Positions 41,857-50,589 of a DNA stretch of 64,000 nucleotides are shown one piece after another. Position 1 is the first letter of the stretch. The number at the start of each line of letters is the position of its first letter. Source of the DNA: Streptomyces tendae. GTDB taxonomy: Bacteria; Actinomycetota; Actinomycetes; Streptomycetales; Streptomycetaceae. Where the stretch lies: assembly GCF_008632955.1 (NCBI RefSeq), contig NZ_CP043959.1, positions 4,402,001-4,466,000 of the forward strand, in the 5' to 3' direction. Made by a program: the position numbers and the translations under genes. The notes beneath the pieces are model-generated. The model did not search any database and was not told the DNA's origin. It saw nothing but the letters and a program-made list of their open reading frames with translations.

Positions 41857-42366
41857 ATGCACCTTATGGGAGACACACATCTCCACCCCCACCCGGACCA
41901 CACGCCTGGCTCAAGGTGGCCCGTCGTCGCGGTCGTTGCGGCAGGCGGGGCGGTGGGTGCCCTGCTGCGCTATGTCGCTTCCCGCCTGTGGCGCAACGGC
42001 AGCGACGCCCATGCGATCTGGCGGACCGGTGAGGCGGCCTTCCCCTGGACGACCCTGGTGGTCAACGCCGTCGGCTGTTTCCTCATGGGAGTACTGACCG
42101 TCGCACTGAAGGAGCGGTTCACCCATGCCTCCCGGCTGGTCAACCCCTTCCTGGGCACCGGAGTCCTCGGTGGTTTCACCACGTTCTCGTCCTACACGGA
42201 CGACACCCGCCGGCTGTTCGAGAACGACCAGCCGGCCACCGCCCTCGGTTACCTCGTCCTGACCGTGGCCGGTGCGCTGGCCGGTGTGGCCCTCGGCGTG
42301 GCCCTGACCCGCGCCGCCCTCATGCGTGCGCGGCACGCGGGGACCGGCCCCGGGGGGACCTCCTGA
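41857..42366 (+). CDS. crcB: fluoride channel CrcB/Fluc, longer subunit
   Basis: 169 residues, four helices. Signatures: GGAVGALLRYVASRLW, FPWTTLVVNAVGCFLMGVLT with the conserved Asn and GTGVLGGFTTFSSYTDDT carrying the GxxTTFS fluoride track. The first 20 residues are His-rich (HLHPHPDH). Overlaps the next crcB by one base. Two unequal CrcB proteins usually form an antiparallel heterodimer that lets fluoride out. Confidence 0.92.
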   Translation: MHLMGDTHLHPHPDHTPGSRWPVVAVVAAGGAVGALLRYVASRLWRNGSDAHAIWRTGEAAFPWTTLVVNAVGCFLMGVLTVALKERFTHASRLVNPFLGTGVLGGFTTFSSYTDDTRRLFENDQPATALGYLVLTVAGALAGVALGVALTRAALMRARHAGTGPGGTS

Positions 42367-42740
42367 TGGGTGAGTGGCTCCTGGTCCTCGCCGGCGGGGC
42401 GATCGGCGCCCCGGCCCGTTACCTGATCGGCGAATCGGCCCGCAGGTCTCTGCCGTCCGCCTTCCACTGGGGGACCTTCCTCGCCAACATGGCGGCATCC
42501 CTGCTCCTGGGCTTCCTGGTCGAGGCCGGCACCGACGGCGCGCTCGGCGCCGACGGGCAGGCGCTGCTCTCCGTGGGATTCTGCGGCGCACTGTCGACCT
42601 GGTCCACGTTCTCCAACGAGCTCCTGGCGATGGCAGACGCCCGACGGACGGCCCAGGCCGCCGGTTACCTGCTGGTGACGGTCGCCCTCGGGCTCGCCCT
42701 GTCCTTCGCGGGCGGTGCGCTCGCCCAGGCCCTGTGGTGA
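42366..42740 (+). CDS. crcB: fluoride channel CrcB/Fluc, shorter subunit
   Basis: 124 residues, four helices: AGGAIGAPARYLIGESARR, FHWGTFLANMAASLLLGFLVEA with the Asn, and GFCGALSTWSTFSNELLAM, where the usual TTFS track reads STWSTFS. Translationally coupled on both sides: its ATG overlaps the stop of the first crcB gene and its stop overlaps the GTG of the FUSC gene. Confidence 0.92.
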   Translation: MGEWLLVLAGGAIGAPARYLIGESARRSLPSAFHWGTFLANMAASLLLGFLVEAGTDGALGADGQALLSVGFCGALSTWSTFSNELLAMADARRTAQAAGYLLVTVALGLALSFAGGALAQALW

Positions 42741-44698
42741 TCACTGCGGTCACCCGGGCCGCCCGGCGGCGGCGCACCGCGCTGCCCGCGCTCGACCGGT
42801 GGCGTGCCGTCCGCTCGACGCTGGCCTTCGGCGCCTGCCTCACCGTCGTCACGGCGGTCGCCGGGATCCACTACGGGGTGTTCGCCGCGATCGGCTGCTA
42901 CGTCGACGCCTACGGCACCCGGGACCCCTATCCTCGACGCGGCCCCGTCCTCGCGCTGCTCTGCGCGGGTCTCGTCCTGGCGTTCGCGGCGGGCTCGCTG
43001 GCCGCCGGAGACGTGTGGGCGATGACGGCGGTGCTCGCCGTCGTCGCGGCGGCGGCCACCCTGTTCGTCCACACGCTCCGCCTGAGCGGACCCGGCAGCT
43101 ACTTCGTCGTCCTGGTCTCGGCCCTGGCCGCCTTCCTGCCTCCGGTGAGCCTCACGGAGACGGCGGCCCGGGCCGGGTTCGTCGCCGTCGGCGCGTCCGT
43201 GTCCTGGCTGTCCGCCATGTCGGGCCGGCTCGTACGGCCGTACGCCCCCGAGGAGCGCTCGGTCTCGGCCGCACTGAGGTCGGTCGCGGCGTTCACGGCC
43301 GCCGTCGGGCAGCCGCGGGGCGACACCTCCGCCGCACAACGGAGCGCCTGCACGGCGGTGCACGCCGCGTGGGCGGCGCTCGACGACACCCGAGGCCGCG
43401 CCGCACCGGCCCTTCGGCGGCAGGAACTGGACGCCCTCATGGTCCGCCTGGAGACCGTGCTGGACGCGGTGCAGAACGCGGCGGAGCGGGGCGGCCCCCC
43501 GGTACCGGCCGCGTGGGCCCCCGGACTCCGGCAGGCGGCGGCCGAGGTGCGAGCGGGCCGGACGCCGGGCTCCTGGCCCGCCGGCCCGGGTGAGGAAGGC
43601 GCCCCCTCGCCGGGCGGCACCGCCGACTGTTCACCACCCTCCCCACCGTCGTCCTCACGGCCACGCCCGCGGCCCTCGCACGCGCCCCGGCCGGCGCCGC
43701 TGCCCCCGCGCCGCAGCATCGGCGCCGAACTGCGGCAGGCGCTGTCGTCGACCTCACCCGCCCCGACCATCGCCCTGCGGGTCGGGCTCGCCGTCGCGGT
43801 CGCCACCGTCCTGGGCTGGGCGCTCCCGCTCCTGCACCCGGCGTGGGTGGCCGTCGGAGCGGCCGCGTCGCTCCAGGGCGGGCCCGGCCGGCAGCCCTCG
43901 CAGCGCGCCGGCGCCCGGTTCGTCGGGACGGTCGCGGGGGTGGCCGTCACGGTCCTGCTGGCGCAGGTCTACCAGCCCGGTGAATGGGCCACCGTGATCA
44001 TGGTCACGGTCTTTCACGGCGTCTCGCGGGCCCTGCCCCCCAGCGCCCTCCTCCTGCGCACCCTGCTCAACACCCCGGTCGCCCTGCTGCTCGTCAACGC
44101 AGTCTTCCCGGGGCCCGGTCTGGGACCGCTCGCCGCCTACCGGCTGCTCGACCTCACCCTCGGCATGTGTCTCGGCATGGCGGCGGCCCTGCTGGTACGC
44201 GGTGTGCCGCGACGCCGGGTGTGCGCCGCCGTCTCGGCCGCCGTGGGGGCGACCGGCCCGGCCCTCGCGATACGTCTGCGGACGGGAACGCCCCATGCCG
44301 CGTCCGGAGGGACCGCCTGGCGGCGGACGGGCGACCTGTGGACCATGCACGCCTCGGTGCCCGCCGAGGAGATCCGTTCGACCGATACGGCCGACCGGCT
44401 CTGGCCGGCACTGCTGGCGGTCCGCCGCCTCCTGGCCTGGAACCTTCTCGCCGGACCCGCGGCTCCCGCTCCCGACGACGGCGCACGGGTCGGCGGCTTC
44501 CTCCACGCCCTGGCCGAGGCGGCACGCACGGACCTGCCCGGTTCCGCCCGCATCGGCTCCGCGCTCTCCCACTCCCCCCGGACGCCGTCCCCGGCTCACG
44601 ACCCCGACCTGCACCGGAGACTGACGGCGCTTCGATCGGCCCTCGAGCACGCCGCGCTCCCGTCGCCCGGCACGAAGCCGCCGGCGGACGGGGGTTGA
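42737..44698 (+). CDS. FUSC-family membrane protein
   Basis: 653 residues from a GTG inside the crcB stop. Two blocks of about five to six helices (residues 25-165 and 360-500) flank a soluble middle region with a Pro/Ser-rich linker (about 285-330), the FUSC/YccS layout. Motifs: YGVFAAIGCYVDAYGTRDPYPRRG and HPAWVAVGAAASLQGGPGRQPSQRAGARFVGTVAG, the latter typical of aromatic-acid exporter-like FUSC proteins. The C-terminal 150 residues are helical and cytoplasmic. Coupling to crcB suggests a joint efflux role; substrate unknown. Confidence 0.82.
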   Translation: MITAVTRAARRRRTALPALDRWRAVRSTLAFGACLTVVTAVAGIHYGVFAAIGCYVDAYGTRDPYPRRGPVLALLCAGLVLAFAAGSLAAGDVWAMTAVLAVVAAAATLFVHTLRLSGPGSYFVVLVSALAAFLPPVSLTETAARAGFVAVGASVSWLSAMSGRLVRPYAPEERSVSAALRSVAAFTAAVGQPRGDTSAAQRSACTAVHAAWAALDDTRGRAAPALRRQELDALMVRLETVLDAVQNAAERGGPPVPAAWAPGLRQAAAEVRAGRTPGSWPAGPGEEGAPSPGGTADCSPPSPPSSSRPRPRPSHAPRPAPLPPRRSIGAELRQALSSTSPAPTIALRVGLAVAVATVLGWALPLLHPAWVAVGAAASLQGGPGRQPSQRAGARFVGTVAGVAVTVLLAQVYQPGEWATVIMVTVFHGVSRALPPSALLLRTLLNTPVALLLVNAVFPGPGLGPLAAYRLLDLTLGMCLGMAAALLVRGVPRRRVCAAVSAAVGATGPALAIRLRTGTPHAASGGTAWRRTGDLWTMHASVPAEEIRSTDTADRLWPALLAVRRLLAWNLLAGPAAPAPDDGARVGGFLHALAEAARTDLPGSARIGSALSHSPRTPSPAHDPDLHRRLTALRSALEHAALPSPGTKPPADGG

Positions 44699-44806
44699 AC
44701 CGCGCCCTCCGGGCACCGCCCCACGAGGACGCGCAGGACTCGCCTCGCCCCCGGTACGGAGAAGGTCCTCATGCGCCCGTCCGGCTCGCCGCCCTCGCTG
44801 CGCGGG

Positions 44807-45778
44807 TCAGCGCGGGCTCCTCCGGGGCTTCAAGGGCGTGGTCGGCAGCTGCGGTGCCGGCAGCGGATCGCCGTCGTAGCCGTGGACCTCGCCGAAACGC
44901 GTCCCCGTCGTCCAGTCCTCACGGGCGCGGACGATGTCCTCGTGGGTGCGGCCGATGAAGTTCCACCACATGATGATCTCCTCCCCGAAGGGCGGACCGC
45001 CCAGGAGGATCAGGCGGGCCGTGCCGGCTCCCCGGTTGGTGAGGGTGAGGGCGGAGCGGCCCGGGGCGGTGTAGCCGAGTTCGGCGCGGTCCACCGCGGT
45101 GCCCTCGACAAGGACGTCGCCGGCGTCGACGAGGACGCCGTGCTCGAAGGCGGGGTCGACGTCGAGCACCAGCCGGGCACCCGGGGAGACGGTCAGTTCG
45201 GCGCCCAGCAGTGGGGTGAAGGTGCGTACCGGTGAGGTGACGCCCGCGAGCGAGCCGAGGAAGACGCGTGCCTCGCCGCCGCCCAGCGCGACCGGTTCGG
45301 GGACATGGTGCTGGAAGTCCCGTGCGGTGTCCCGGTGTTCGTCGGGGAGAGCAACCCACAGCTGGACACCGTGCAGGGTCGTGGTGTCCGGCGTCGACAC
45401 CTCCGAGTGGCTGATGCCGTGACCGCCGGTCATCAGGTTCAGCTCGCCGGGCCGGACGTAGGCGTGACTGCCCAGACTGTCGCGGTGTTCGATCTCCCCG
45501 CTGAACAGCCAGCTGACCGTCTGCAGACCGGTGTGCGGGTGCGGGGCGACGTCCATCCCGCCGGTGGCGGCGACGTCCTCGGGGCCGTAGTGGTCGGCGA
45601 AGCACCAGGCACCGACGAGCGAGCGCGCCCGCTGCGGAAGGGTGCGCCGCACGCGCATGGCACGCGGTCCGCCGAGCGGCACGTCACGTGCCGTGAGGAT
45701 CTCGACCTCCCCCGGGAAGTCCGCGTCCGTCCCGCCGCCGCACCTGACCTCCGCGGGGCGTGTCTCCGTGTTGCTCAT
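44807..45778 (-). CDS. pirin family protein
   Basis: 323 residues from the ATG at 45778 (GGGAGG at 8 nt). Two cupin domains. The N-terminal metal site is visible: PHPHTGLQTVSWLFSGEIEHRDSLG (His pair) and GHGISHSEVS with Glu/His. The C-terminal cupin ends RLILLGGPPFGEEIIMWWNFIGRTHEDI, the pirin signature. Bacterial pirins act as quercetinase-like dioxygenases or redox regulators. Cytoplasmic; no clear operon partner. Confidence 0.92.
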   Translation of the reverse strand: MSNTETRPAEVRCGGGTDADFPGEVEILTARDVPLGGPRAMRVRRTLPQRARSLVGAWCFADHYGPEDVAATGGMDVAPHPHTGLQTVSWLFSGEIEHRDSLGSHAYVRPGELNLMTGGHGISHSEVSTPDTTTLHGVQLWVALPDEHRDTARDFQHHVPEPVALGGGEARVFLGSLAGVTSPVRTFTPLLGAELTVSPGARLVLDVDPAFEHGVLVDAGDVLVEGTAVDRAELGYTAPGRSALTLTNRGAGTARLILLGGPPFGEEIIMWWNFIGRTHEDIVRAREDWTTGTRFGEVHGYDGDPLPAPQLPTTPLKPRRSPR

Positions 45779-45906
45779 GCCGCGTGCCTCCCACCGAGGA
45801 CGTTCGAGAGTGAAAAGAAGTTCGATATTCAACATTCATGGACGACTATAGGCCGTCGCCCGGGAAATCGCTCGCGGAACAGGATCTCCCGGGCGCCCGG
45901 GACCCC

Positions 45907-47097
45907 TCACGACCCGGCCCGCACCGGCCTGCGCAGCAGGTAGCCGGCCGCCATGACGATCAGGACGGCCATGCAGGCGATGAACACCAGCCCCGCGTTC
46001 TCCAGCCCCAGGGGTTCCGACAGCAGGCCCACGCCGATGACCGGGACCGAGATGCCGGTGTACGCCACGACGAACAGCGACGAGATCACCGCCGCCCGCC
46101 GGTCCGCCGGGGACGCCGCGCCCACCGCGGACAGTGCCCCGCGGAACGCCAGACCCTGCCCGAAGCCGCCGACCAGCGCGCTCAGTACCACCAGCGCCAA
46201 CTGGTCCCAGTAGAGGGCCCCCGCGAGCAGCGCGAGGCCGGTGAGCAGAACGGCGCAGCCCAGCGGCAGCGACCGGCTCACGCCCACCCGGCCGACGGCC
46301 GTCTGTCCGGCGATCGACGCGAAGAACGCCGCCGCCACGACCGTGCCGCTCACCGCGTGGTCGGTCACACCCAGGGACTCCGCGAGGAAGGCGGGGCTGA
46401 CGGAGGTGAACACGCCGAAGAGGGCGAAGCCCACGAACGAGGCCGTCGCCGCCGCTCCGAACACCGGGCGCACCTGTGCGGGCACCCCCGGCCGCTGCGG
46501 CCGTACCGTCCTCAGCGGGCGCAGGTCCCGTACGGTCTCCGGCAGCCGCAGCAGCACCGCCACCGAGCAGACCACCAGGGCCAGATGGACGGCGAACGGC
46601 AGGTACAGCGGCCCGGCGGCGTACTCGGCGAGCACCCCGGCGAGCAGCGGGCCGCAGCCGAGCCCGCCCATGTTGACGGCGGTGGCGACGAACGTCGCCC
46701 GGGAGGCGCGGCCGGGCGGGGCCGCCTCCATGACGTAGGCGGTGGCGGCGCCGGTGAACAGTCCGGCCGACAGGCCCGACAGCAGCCGCCCGGCGTACAG
46801 CCAGCCCAGGCCGGTGGCGAGGAGGAAGCAGACCGCGCTCGCGGCCGAGCAGGCCAGTCCCCACAGCAGGACCGGGCGTCTGCCCACGGCGTCCGAGGCG
46901 TTGCCCGCGAGCAGCAGGACGCCGATGACCGCGAAGGCGTAGACCGCGTACACCACGGTGACCGTCAGCTCGGAGAAGCCGAACTTGTCCTGGTACAGGG
47001 GGTACAGCGGGGTCGGGAGCGTGGTCCCGGCCATGCACACCGCGAACACCGCGCCGCCGAGCAGGCACGCGCGCCATCCGAGCCGGTCACCGGTCAT
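45907..47097 (-). CDS. MFS transporter (drug-efflux type)
   Basis: 396 residues, twelve helices. N-terminal TTLPTPLYPLYQDKFGFSELTVTVVYAVYAFAV is typical of a Streptomyces MFS group; motif A is LLAGNASDAVGRRPVLLWGL and helix 5 reads GLFTGAATAYVMEAAPPGRASRA. The ATG at 47097 lies 6 nt behind a TAGCGT box. Divergent from a TetR gene whose two operators lie 75-104 bp upstream, so TetR control is likely. Confidence 0.88.
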   Translation of the reverse strand: MTGDRLGWRACLLGGAVFAVCMAGTTLPTPLYPLYQDKFGFSELTVTVVYAVYAFAVIGVLLLAGNASDAVGRRPVLLWGLACSAASAVCFLLATGLGWLYAGRLLSGLSAGLFTGAATAYVMEAAPPGRASRATFVATAVNMGGLGCGPLLAGVLAEYAAGPLYLPFAVHLALVVCSVAVLLRLPETVRDLRPLRTVRPQRPGVPAQVRPVFGAAATASFVGFALFGVFTSVSPAFLAESLGVTDHAVSGTVVAAAFFASIAGQTAVGRVGVSRSLPLGCAVLLTGLALLAGALYWDQLALVVLSALVGGFGQGLAFRGALSAVGAASPADRRAAVISSLFVVAYTGISVPVIGVGLLSEPLGLENAGLVFIACMAVLIVMAAGYLLRRPVRAGS

Positions 47098-47103
47098 GCC
47101 ATG

Positions 47104-47109
47104 ACGCTA
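47104..47109 (-). promoter_or_regulatory. -10 box of a leaderless promoter for the MFS gene
   Basis: TAGCGT on the minus strand, 6 nt before the ATG at 47097. Confidence 0.45.
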
Positions 47110-47171
47110 GCCGCGCACCGGCCGGAGGCCCCCCTCACCACGCCACCGGCGTGAGCACCCGAACGCAATTT

Positions 47172-47201
47172 TGCATGCCGTGCATTTTTGCATAGCATGC
47201 A
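47172..47201. promoter_or_regulatory. tandem TetR operators
   Basis: Site 1 TGCATGCCGTGCA (47172-47184) and site 2 TGCATAGCATGCA (47189-47201) share the pattern TGCAT-N3-ATGCA, with one mismatch in site 1; their centres are 17 bp apart, about 1.6 helical turns. Site 2 covers the TAGCAT -10 box (47193-47198) that lies 7 nt before the TetR ATG, so autorepression is direct. Confidence 0.75.
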
Positions 47202-47205
47202 TTTC

Positions 47206-47871
47206 ATGACGGGGAAGGACACCGCGGGTGGCGGACTGCGGGAGCGTAAGAAGCGCGCCACGCGTGCCGCGCTCACGGAGGCGGCGGTGCGACTGGCCGC
47301 CGAGCAGGGGGCGGACCAGGTCACGGTCGAGGCGATCAGCGCCGCGGCCGGCGTGTCCGTGCGGACCTTCTTCAACTACTTCGACTCACGCGACGACGCC
47401 TTCGTCGTCGTGGACGCCGACGCGAGCGAGCGGGTGCGCCGGTCGCTCCTCGCCGCGCCGCCCGGCCTCTCGTCGCTGGAGGCGCTGCGCGAGGCGCTCG
47501 CCACCGAACTGCGCGAGGCGGAACGGCAGCACGAACTGTGGAGCCTGCACGCCCGGGTGCTGCGGGCCTCCCCGCACCTCCTGGTGCGCAACCTCGGCGC
47601 CCAGATGGCCGACGAGACGGGCCTCGCCGAGGCGATCGCCGCGCGCATCCGGGCCGGCGGCCGGGCCGGTGAGACCCCCGCCCCGCCCGAGGACGGCGTG
47701 GACCGTGCCGCCCCGGGCCTCTACCCACGGCTGCTCGCCGCGGTGGCCGGCGCGGCGGTGCGGGTGAGCGTGCAGCACTGGTGCGAACGGCCCGACGACG
47801 CCGCCTTCGCCGACGTGTTCCACGAGGTGTTCGCGCTGCTCGCCGCCGGACTGCCGACCCCGGCCCGGTAG
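47206..47871 (+). CDS. TetR-family regulator of MFS exporters
   Basis: 221 residues from the ATG at 47206. Upstream in-frame starts at 47188 and 47197 lie inside the operator and lack ribosome sites; a TAGCAT box 7 nt before 47206 supports a leaderless start here. Helix-turn-helix about residues 10-60: VTVEAISAAAGVSVRTFFNYFDSRDDAFV. The C-terminal domain is helical. Flanked by two MFS genes, one divergent and one 113 bp downstream in the same direction, both likely targets. Confidence 0.9.
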   Translation: MTGKDTAGGGLRERKKRATRAALTEAAVRLAAEQGADQVTVEAISAAAGVSVRTFFNYFDSRDDAFVVVDADASERVRRSLLAAPPGLSSLEALREALATELREAERQHELWSLHARVLRASPHLLVRNLGAQMADETGLAEAIAARIRAGGRAGETPAPPEDGVDRAAPGLYPRLLAAVAGAAVRVSVQHWCERPDDAAFADVFHEVFALLAAGLPTPAR

Positions 47872-47984
47872 GCGCCGGACCCTTCGCCGGCCGGGCCCCT
47901 CGCGGCGGCCCCGGCCCTCCCCCACTCCCGCCCCGCCCGGGGCGCGATCCCGCTTTCACCACCGATCCCGTGAGAGAGACGACC

Positions 47985-49571
47985 GTGACCGCAACACAGG
48001 CGCCCGACGCGGCGCCACCCGCCGCCATGACCAACCGGCAGATACTCCAGGCCATGTCCGGGCTGATGGCCGGCATGTTCGTGGCGATCCTGGCGGGCAC
48101 CGTCGTGGCCAACGCACTGCCCACCATCATCGCCGACCTGGGGGCGAGCCAGTCCTCCTACACCTGGGTCGTCACCGCCGAGCTGCTGGCCATGACGGCG
48201 ACCGTGCCGCTCTGGGGCAAGCTGTCCGACCTGTTCAACAAGAAGCTGCTGCTCCAGCTGTCGCTGGGCATGTTCGTCGTGGGCTCGCTGCTGGCGGGCT
48301 TCTCCCACGGCGTCGATCTGCTCATCTTCAGCCGCGTCGTGCAGGGTATCGGCGCGGGCGGTCTGACCGCACTGGCCCAGGTCGTCATGGCGGCGATCAT
48401 CCCGCCCCGCCGGCTCGGCAAGTACGCCGGCATCTTCGGCGCCGTGTTCGCCATCGGCACCGTCGCCGGACCGCTGGTCGGCGGCCTGCTGGTGGACACC
48501 TCCTGGCTCGGCTGGCGCTGGTGCTTCTTCATCGGCGTGCCGTTCGCGCTGCTCGCCATCGCGCTGCTGCAGCGCACCCTGCGGCTGCCCGTGGTGGCCC
48601 GCCGCGAGGCGAAGATCGACTTCCTGGGCGCCTTCCTCATCGTGGCGGGTGTCTGCGCGCTGCTGATCTGGGTGACCCTGGCGGGCAACGAGTTCGACTG
48701 GGTCTCCTGGCAGACCGCCGCCCTCACCGGCGCCGGCGTGCTGCTGCTGGCCGCCGCGGTGTTCGTCGAGGCGCGGACGGCCGAGCCGGTCATCCCGCTG
48801 GGCATCTTCCGCAACCGCACCGTCACCCTCACCACCGTCGCCAGCCTGCTGGTCGGTGTCGCCATGTTCGGCGGCACGGTGTTCCTCTCGCAGTACTTCC
48901 AGGTCTCCCTGGGCAAGTCCCCCACCGTGGCCGGCCTGATGAGCCTGCCGATGATCCTCGGCCTGCTGGTCTCCTCGACCGTCGCCGGCCAGATCATCAG
49001 CAAGACCGGCGTGTGGAAGCGCTACCTGGTGGCCGGCGCGGTCATCATGACCGTCGGCCTCGGGCTGCTCGCGACCATCGACGCGGACACCTCCTTCACC
49101 CTGCTCAGCGCCTACATGGCGGTGCTCGGCGTCGGCGTCGGCATGCTGATGCAGAACCTGGTGCTGGCCGCCCAGAACGACGTGCCGGCCAGTGAGCTGG
49201 GCGCCGCGACGTCCGTGCTGTCGTTCTTCCGCAGCATGGGCGGCACCATCGGCACCAGCGTCCTCGGCGCCATCCTCGCCAACCGGGTCGCCTCCGAGAT
49301 GACCAAGGGCCTGGACGCCGCGGGCATCCCCTCCGGCGACGGCGGCGGTGAGAGCAGCGTGCCGGACATGAGCACCCTGCCCGAGCCGGTGCGGCAGATC
49401 GTCGAGCACGCCTACGGCGTCGCCACGGCCGACCTGTTCCTCATCGCCACGCCCTGCGCGCTGCTGGCCCTGATCACCGTGGTCTTCATCAAGGAGAAGC
49501 CGCTGAAGACGACCAGCGGCATGGAGCGCCTCGCCGAGGAGGCGGGCGACAAGACCGTCGTCGGGAGCTGA
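47985..49571 (+). CDS. MFS multidrug exporter, DHA2 (14-helix) family
   Basis: 528 residues from the GTG at 47985; another GTG at 47970 is possible. Fourteen helices expected. Signatures: GTVVANALPTIIADLGASQSSYTWVVTAELLAMTATVPLWGKLSDLFNKK, GIGAGGLTALAQVVMAAI and motif C in GIFGAVFAIGTVAGPLVGGLLVD. Typical of proton-driven antibiotic and drug efflux in Streptomyces. Lies behind the TetR gene; probably in the same transcript. Confidence 0.9.
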   Translation: MTATQAPDAAPPAAMTNRQILQAMSGLMAGMFVAILAGTVVANALPTIIADLGASQSSYTWVVTAELLAMTATVPLWGKLSDLFNKKLLLQLSLGMFVVGSLLAGFSHGVDLLIFSRVVQGIGAGGLTALAQVVMAAIIPPRRLGKYAGIFGAVFAIGTVAGPLVGGLLVDTSWLGWRWCFFIGVPFALLAIALLQRTLRLPVVARREAKIDFLGAFLIVAGVCALLIWVTLAGNEFDWVSWQTAALTGAGVLLLAAAVFVEARTAEPVIPLGIFRNRTVTLTTVASLLVGVAMFGGTVFLSQYFQVSLGKSPTVAGLMSLPMILGLLVSSTVAGQIISKTGVWKRYLVAGAVIMTVGLGLLATIDADTSFTLLSAYMAVLGVGVGMLMQNLVLAAQNDVPASELGAATSVLSFFRSMGGTIGTSVLGAILANRVASEMTKGLDAAGIPSGDGGGESSVPDMSTLPEPVRQIVEHAYGVATADLFLIATPCALLALITVVFIKEKPLKTTSGMERLAEEAGDKTVVGS

Positions 49572-49592
49572 ATCCCGTAGCGCACGAGAAGC

Positions 49593-49627
49593 GAGCGCCC
49601 CGCGGCCCGCACGGCCGGGGGGCGCTC
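49593..49627. terminator. strong bidirectional terminator
   Basis: GAGCGCCCC (49593-49601) pairs with GGGGCGCTC (49619-49627); inner CGGCC/GGCCG lengthens the stem. CCTTCT follows on the plus strand. Sits between the converging DHA2 exporter and the sugar permease gene. Confidence 0.75.
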
Positions 49628-49652
49628 CCTTCTGTCCGCGGAACGGGGCGGG

Positions 49653-50588
49653 TCACTGGCCGCCGAGGCCCGTCGTCGCCACCGACTTCACGATGTGGCG
49701 CTGGAAGAAGACGAACACCAGCACCAGGGGCAGTGCGGCCAGCACCGACGACGCCATCGTCTGGGCGTAGTTGACGCCGTAGGCGTCCTTCACCGCGGTG
49801 ATGCCGACCGGCAGGGTCATCAGCGCCGGGTCGGAGGTCGACACGAACGGCCACAGGAAGTTGTTCCACGCCCCGATGAACACGAAGATCGACACCGCGG
49901 CGAGCATCGGGCGGGACAACGGCAGCATCACCGACCAGAAGATCCGCGCGTGCCCGGCGCCGTCGAGCCGGGCCGCCTCCTCCAGTTCGCGGGGGATGGT
50001 GTCGAAGTGCTTCTTCAGGATGAACACCATCACCGGGGCGACGGTCTGCGGCAGGATCACCGCAGCGTAGGTGTCCACCAGGTTCAGCGTCAGCATCTGC
50101 TGGAACCACGGGACGATCAGCATCTGCGGCGGGACGAGCATCGACGCGACCGTCAGCGCGAACAGCCCGCGGCGCCCCTTGAACAGGGTGCGGGAGAAGG
50201 CGTAGCCCGCCGCCGCCGACACGGCGACCGTGACGATCGTGACGGCCGCGGCGACGAAGAAGCTGTTCCACATCCACAGCGGCAGGTCGCCGCGCTCGAC
50301 GACGGTGCGGAAGCCGTCGAGGGTGAAGCCGCCCTGCGGCCAGAACCAGTGCAGGGGGTCGCTGGCGTCCTGTTCGGACTTGAACGCCGTGAGCACCGCC
50401 CACGCCATCGGCAGCAGCCAGGTCAGGGCCAGCACCGCGAGGACCGCCAGGGCCAGGACGCGGGCCGTCCGGCCGGCGCCGAGGGTGAGGTTCGGGCCCC
50501 GCCCGCCGGCCGGCCGGGCGCGGCGGGAGGCGGGGAGCGGGGAGACCGTGCGGCGCGCGGGCCGTGTCCCGAGGTCTACGGAGGTCAT
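49653..50588 (-). CDS. CUT1 sugar ABC transporter permease (MalG-like)
   Basis: 311 residues from the ATG at 50588. Six helices after a basic N-terminal segment of about 45 residues. EAA loop: ELEEAARLDGAGHARIFWSVMLPLSRPML. Ends HIVKSVATTGLGGQ. Its start is 2 nt from the stop of the partner permease. No ATPase in the cluster; shared MsiK is expected. Third gene after GH2 and the binding protein in the LacI-controlled island. Confidence 0.88.
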   Translation of the reverse strand: MTSVDLGTRPARRTVSPLPASRRARPAGGRGPNLTLGAGRTARVLALAVLAVLALTWLLPMAWAVLTAFKSEQDASDPLHWFWPQGGFTLDGFRTVVERGDLPLWMWNSFFVAAAVTIVTVAVSAAAGYAFSRTLFKGRRGLFALTVASMLVPPQMLIVPWFQQMLTLNLVDTYAAVILPQTVAPVMVFILKKHFDTIPRELEEAARLDGAGHARIFWSVMLPLSRPMLAAVSIFVFIGAWNNFLWPFVSTSDPALMTLPVGITAVKDAYGVNYAQTMASSVLAALPLVLVFVFFQRHIVKSVATTGLGGQ

Positions 50589-50589
50589 G

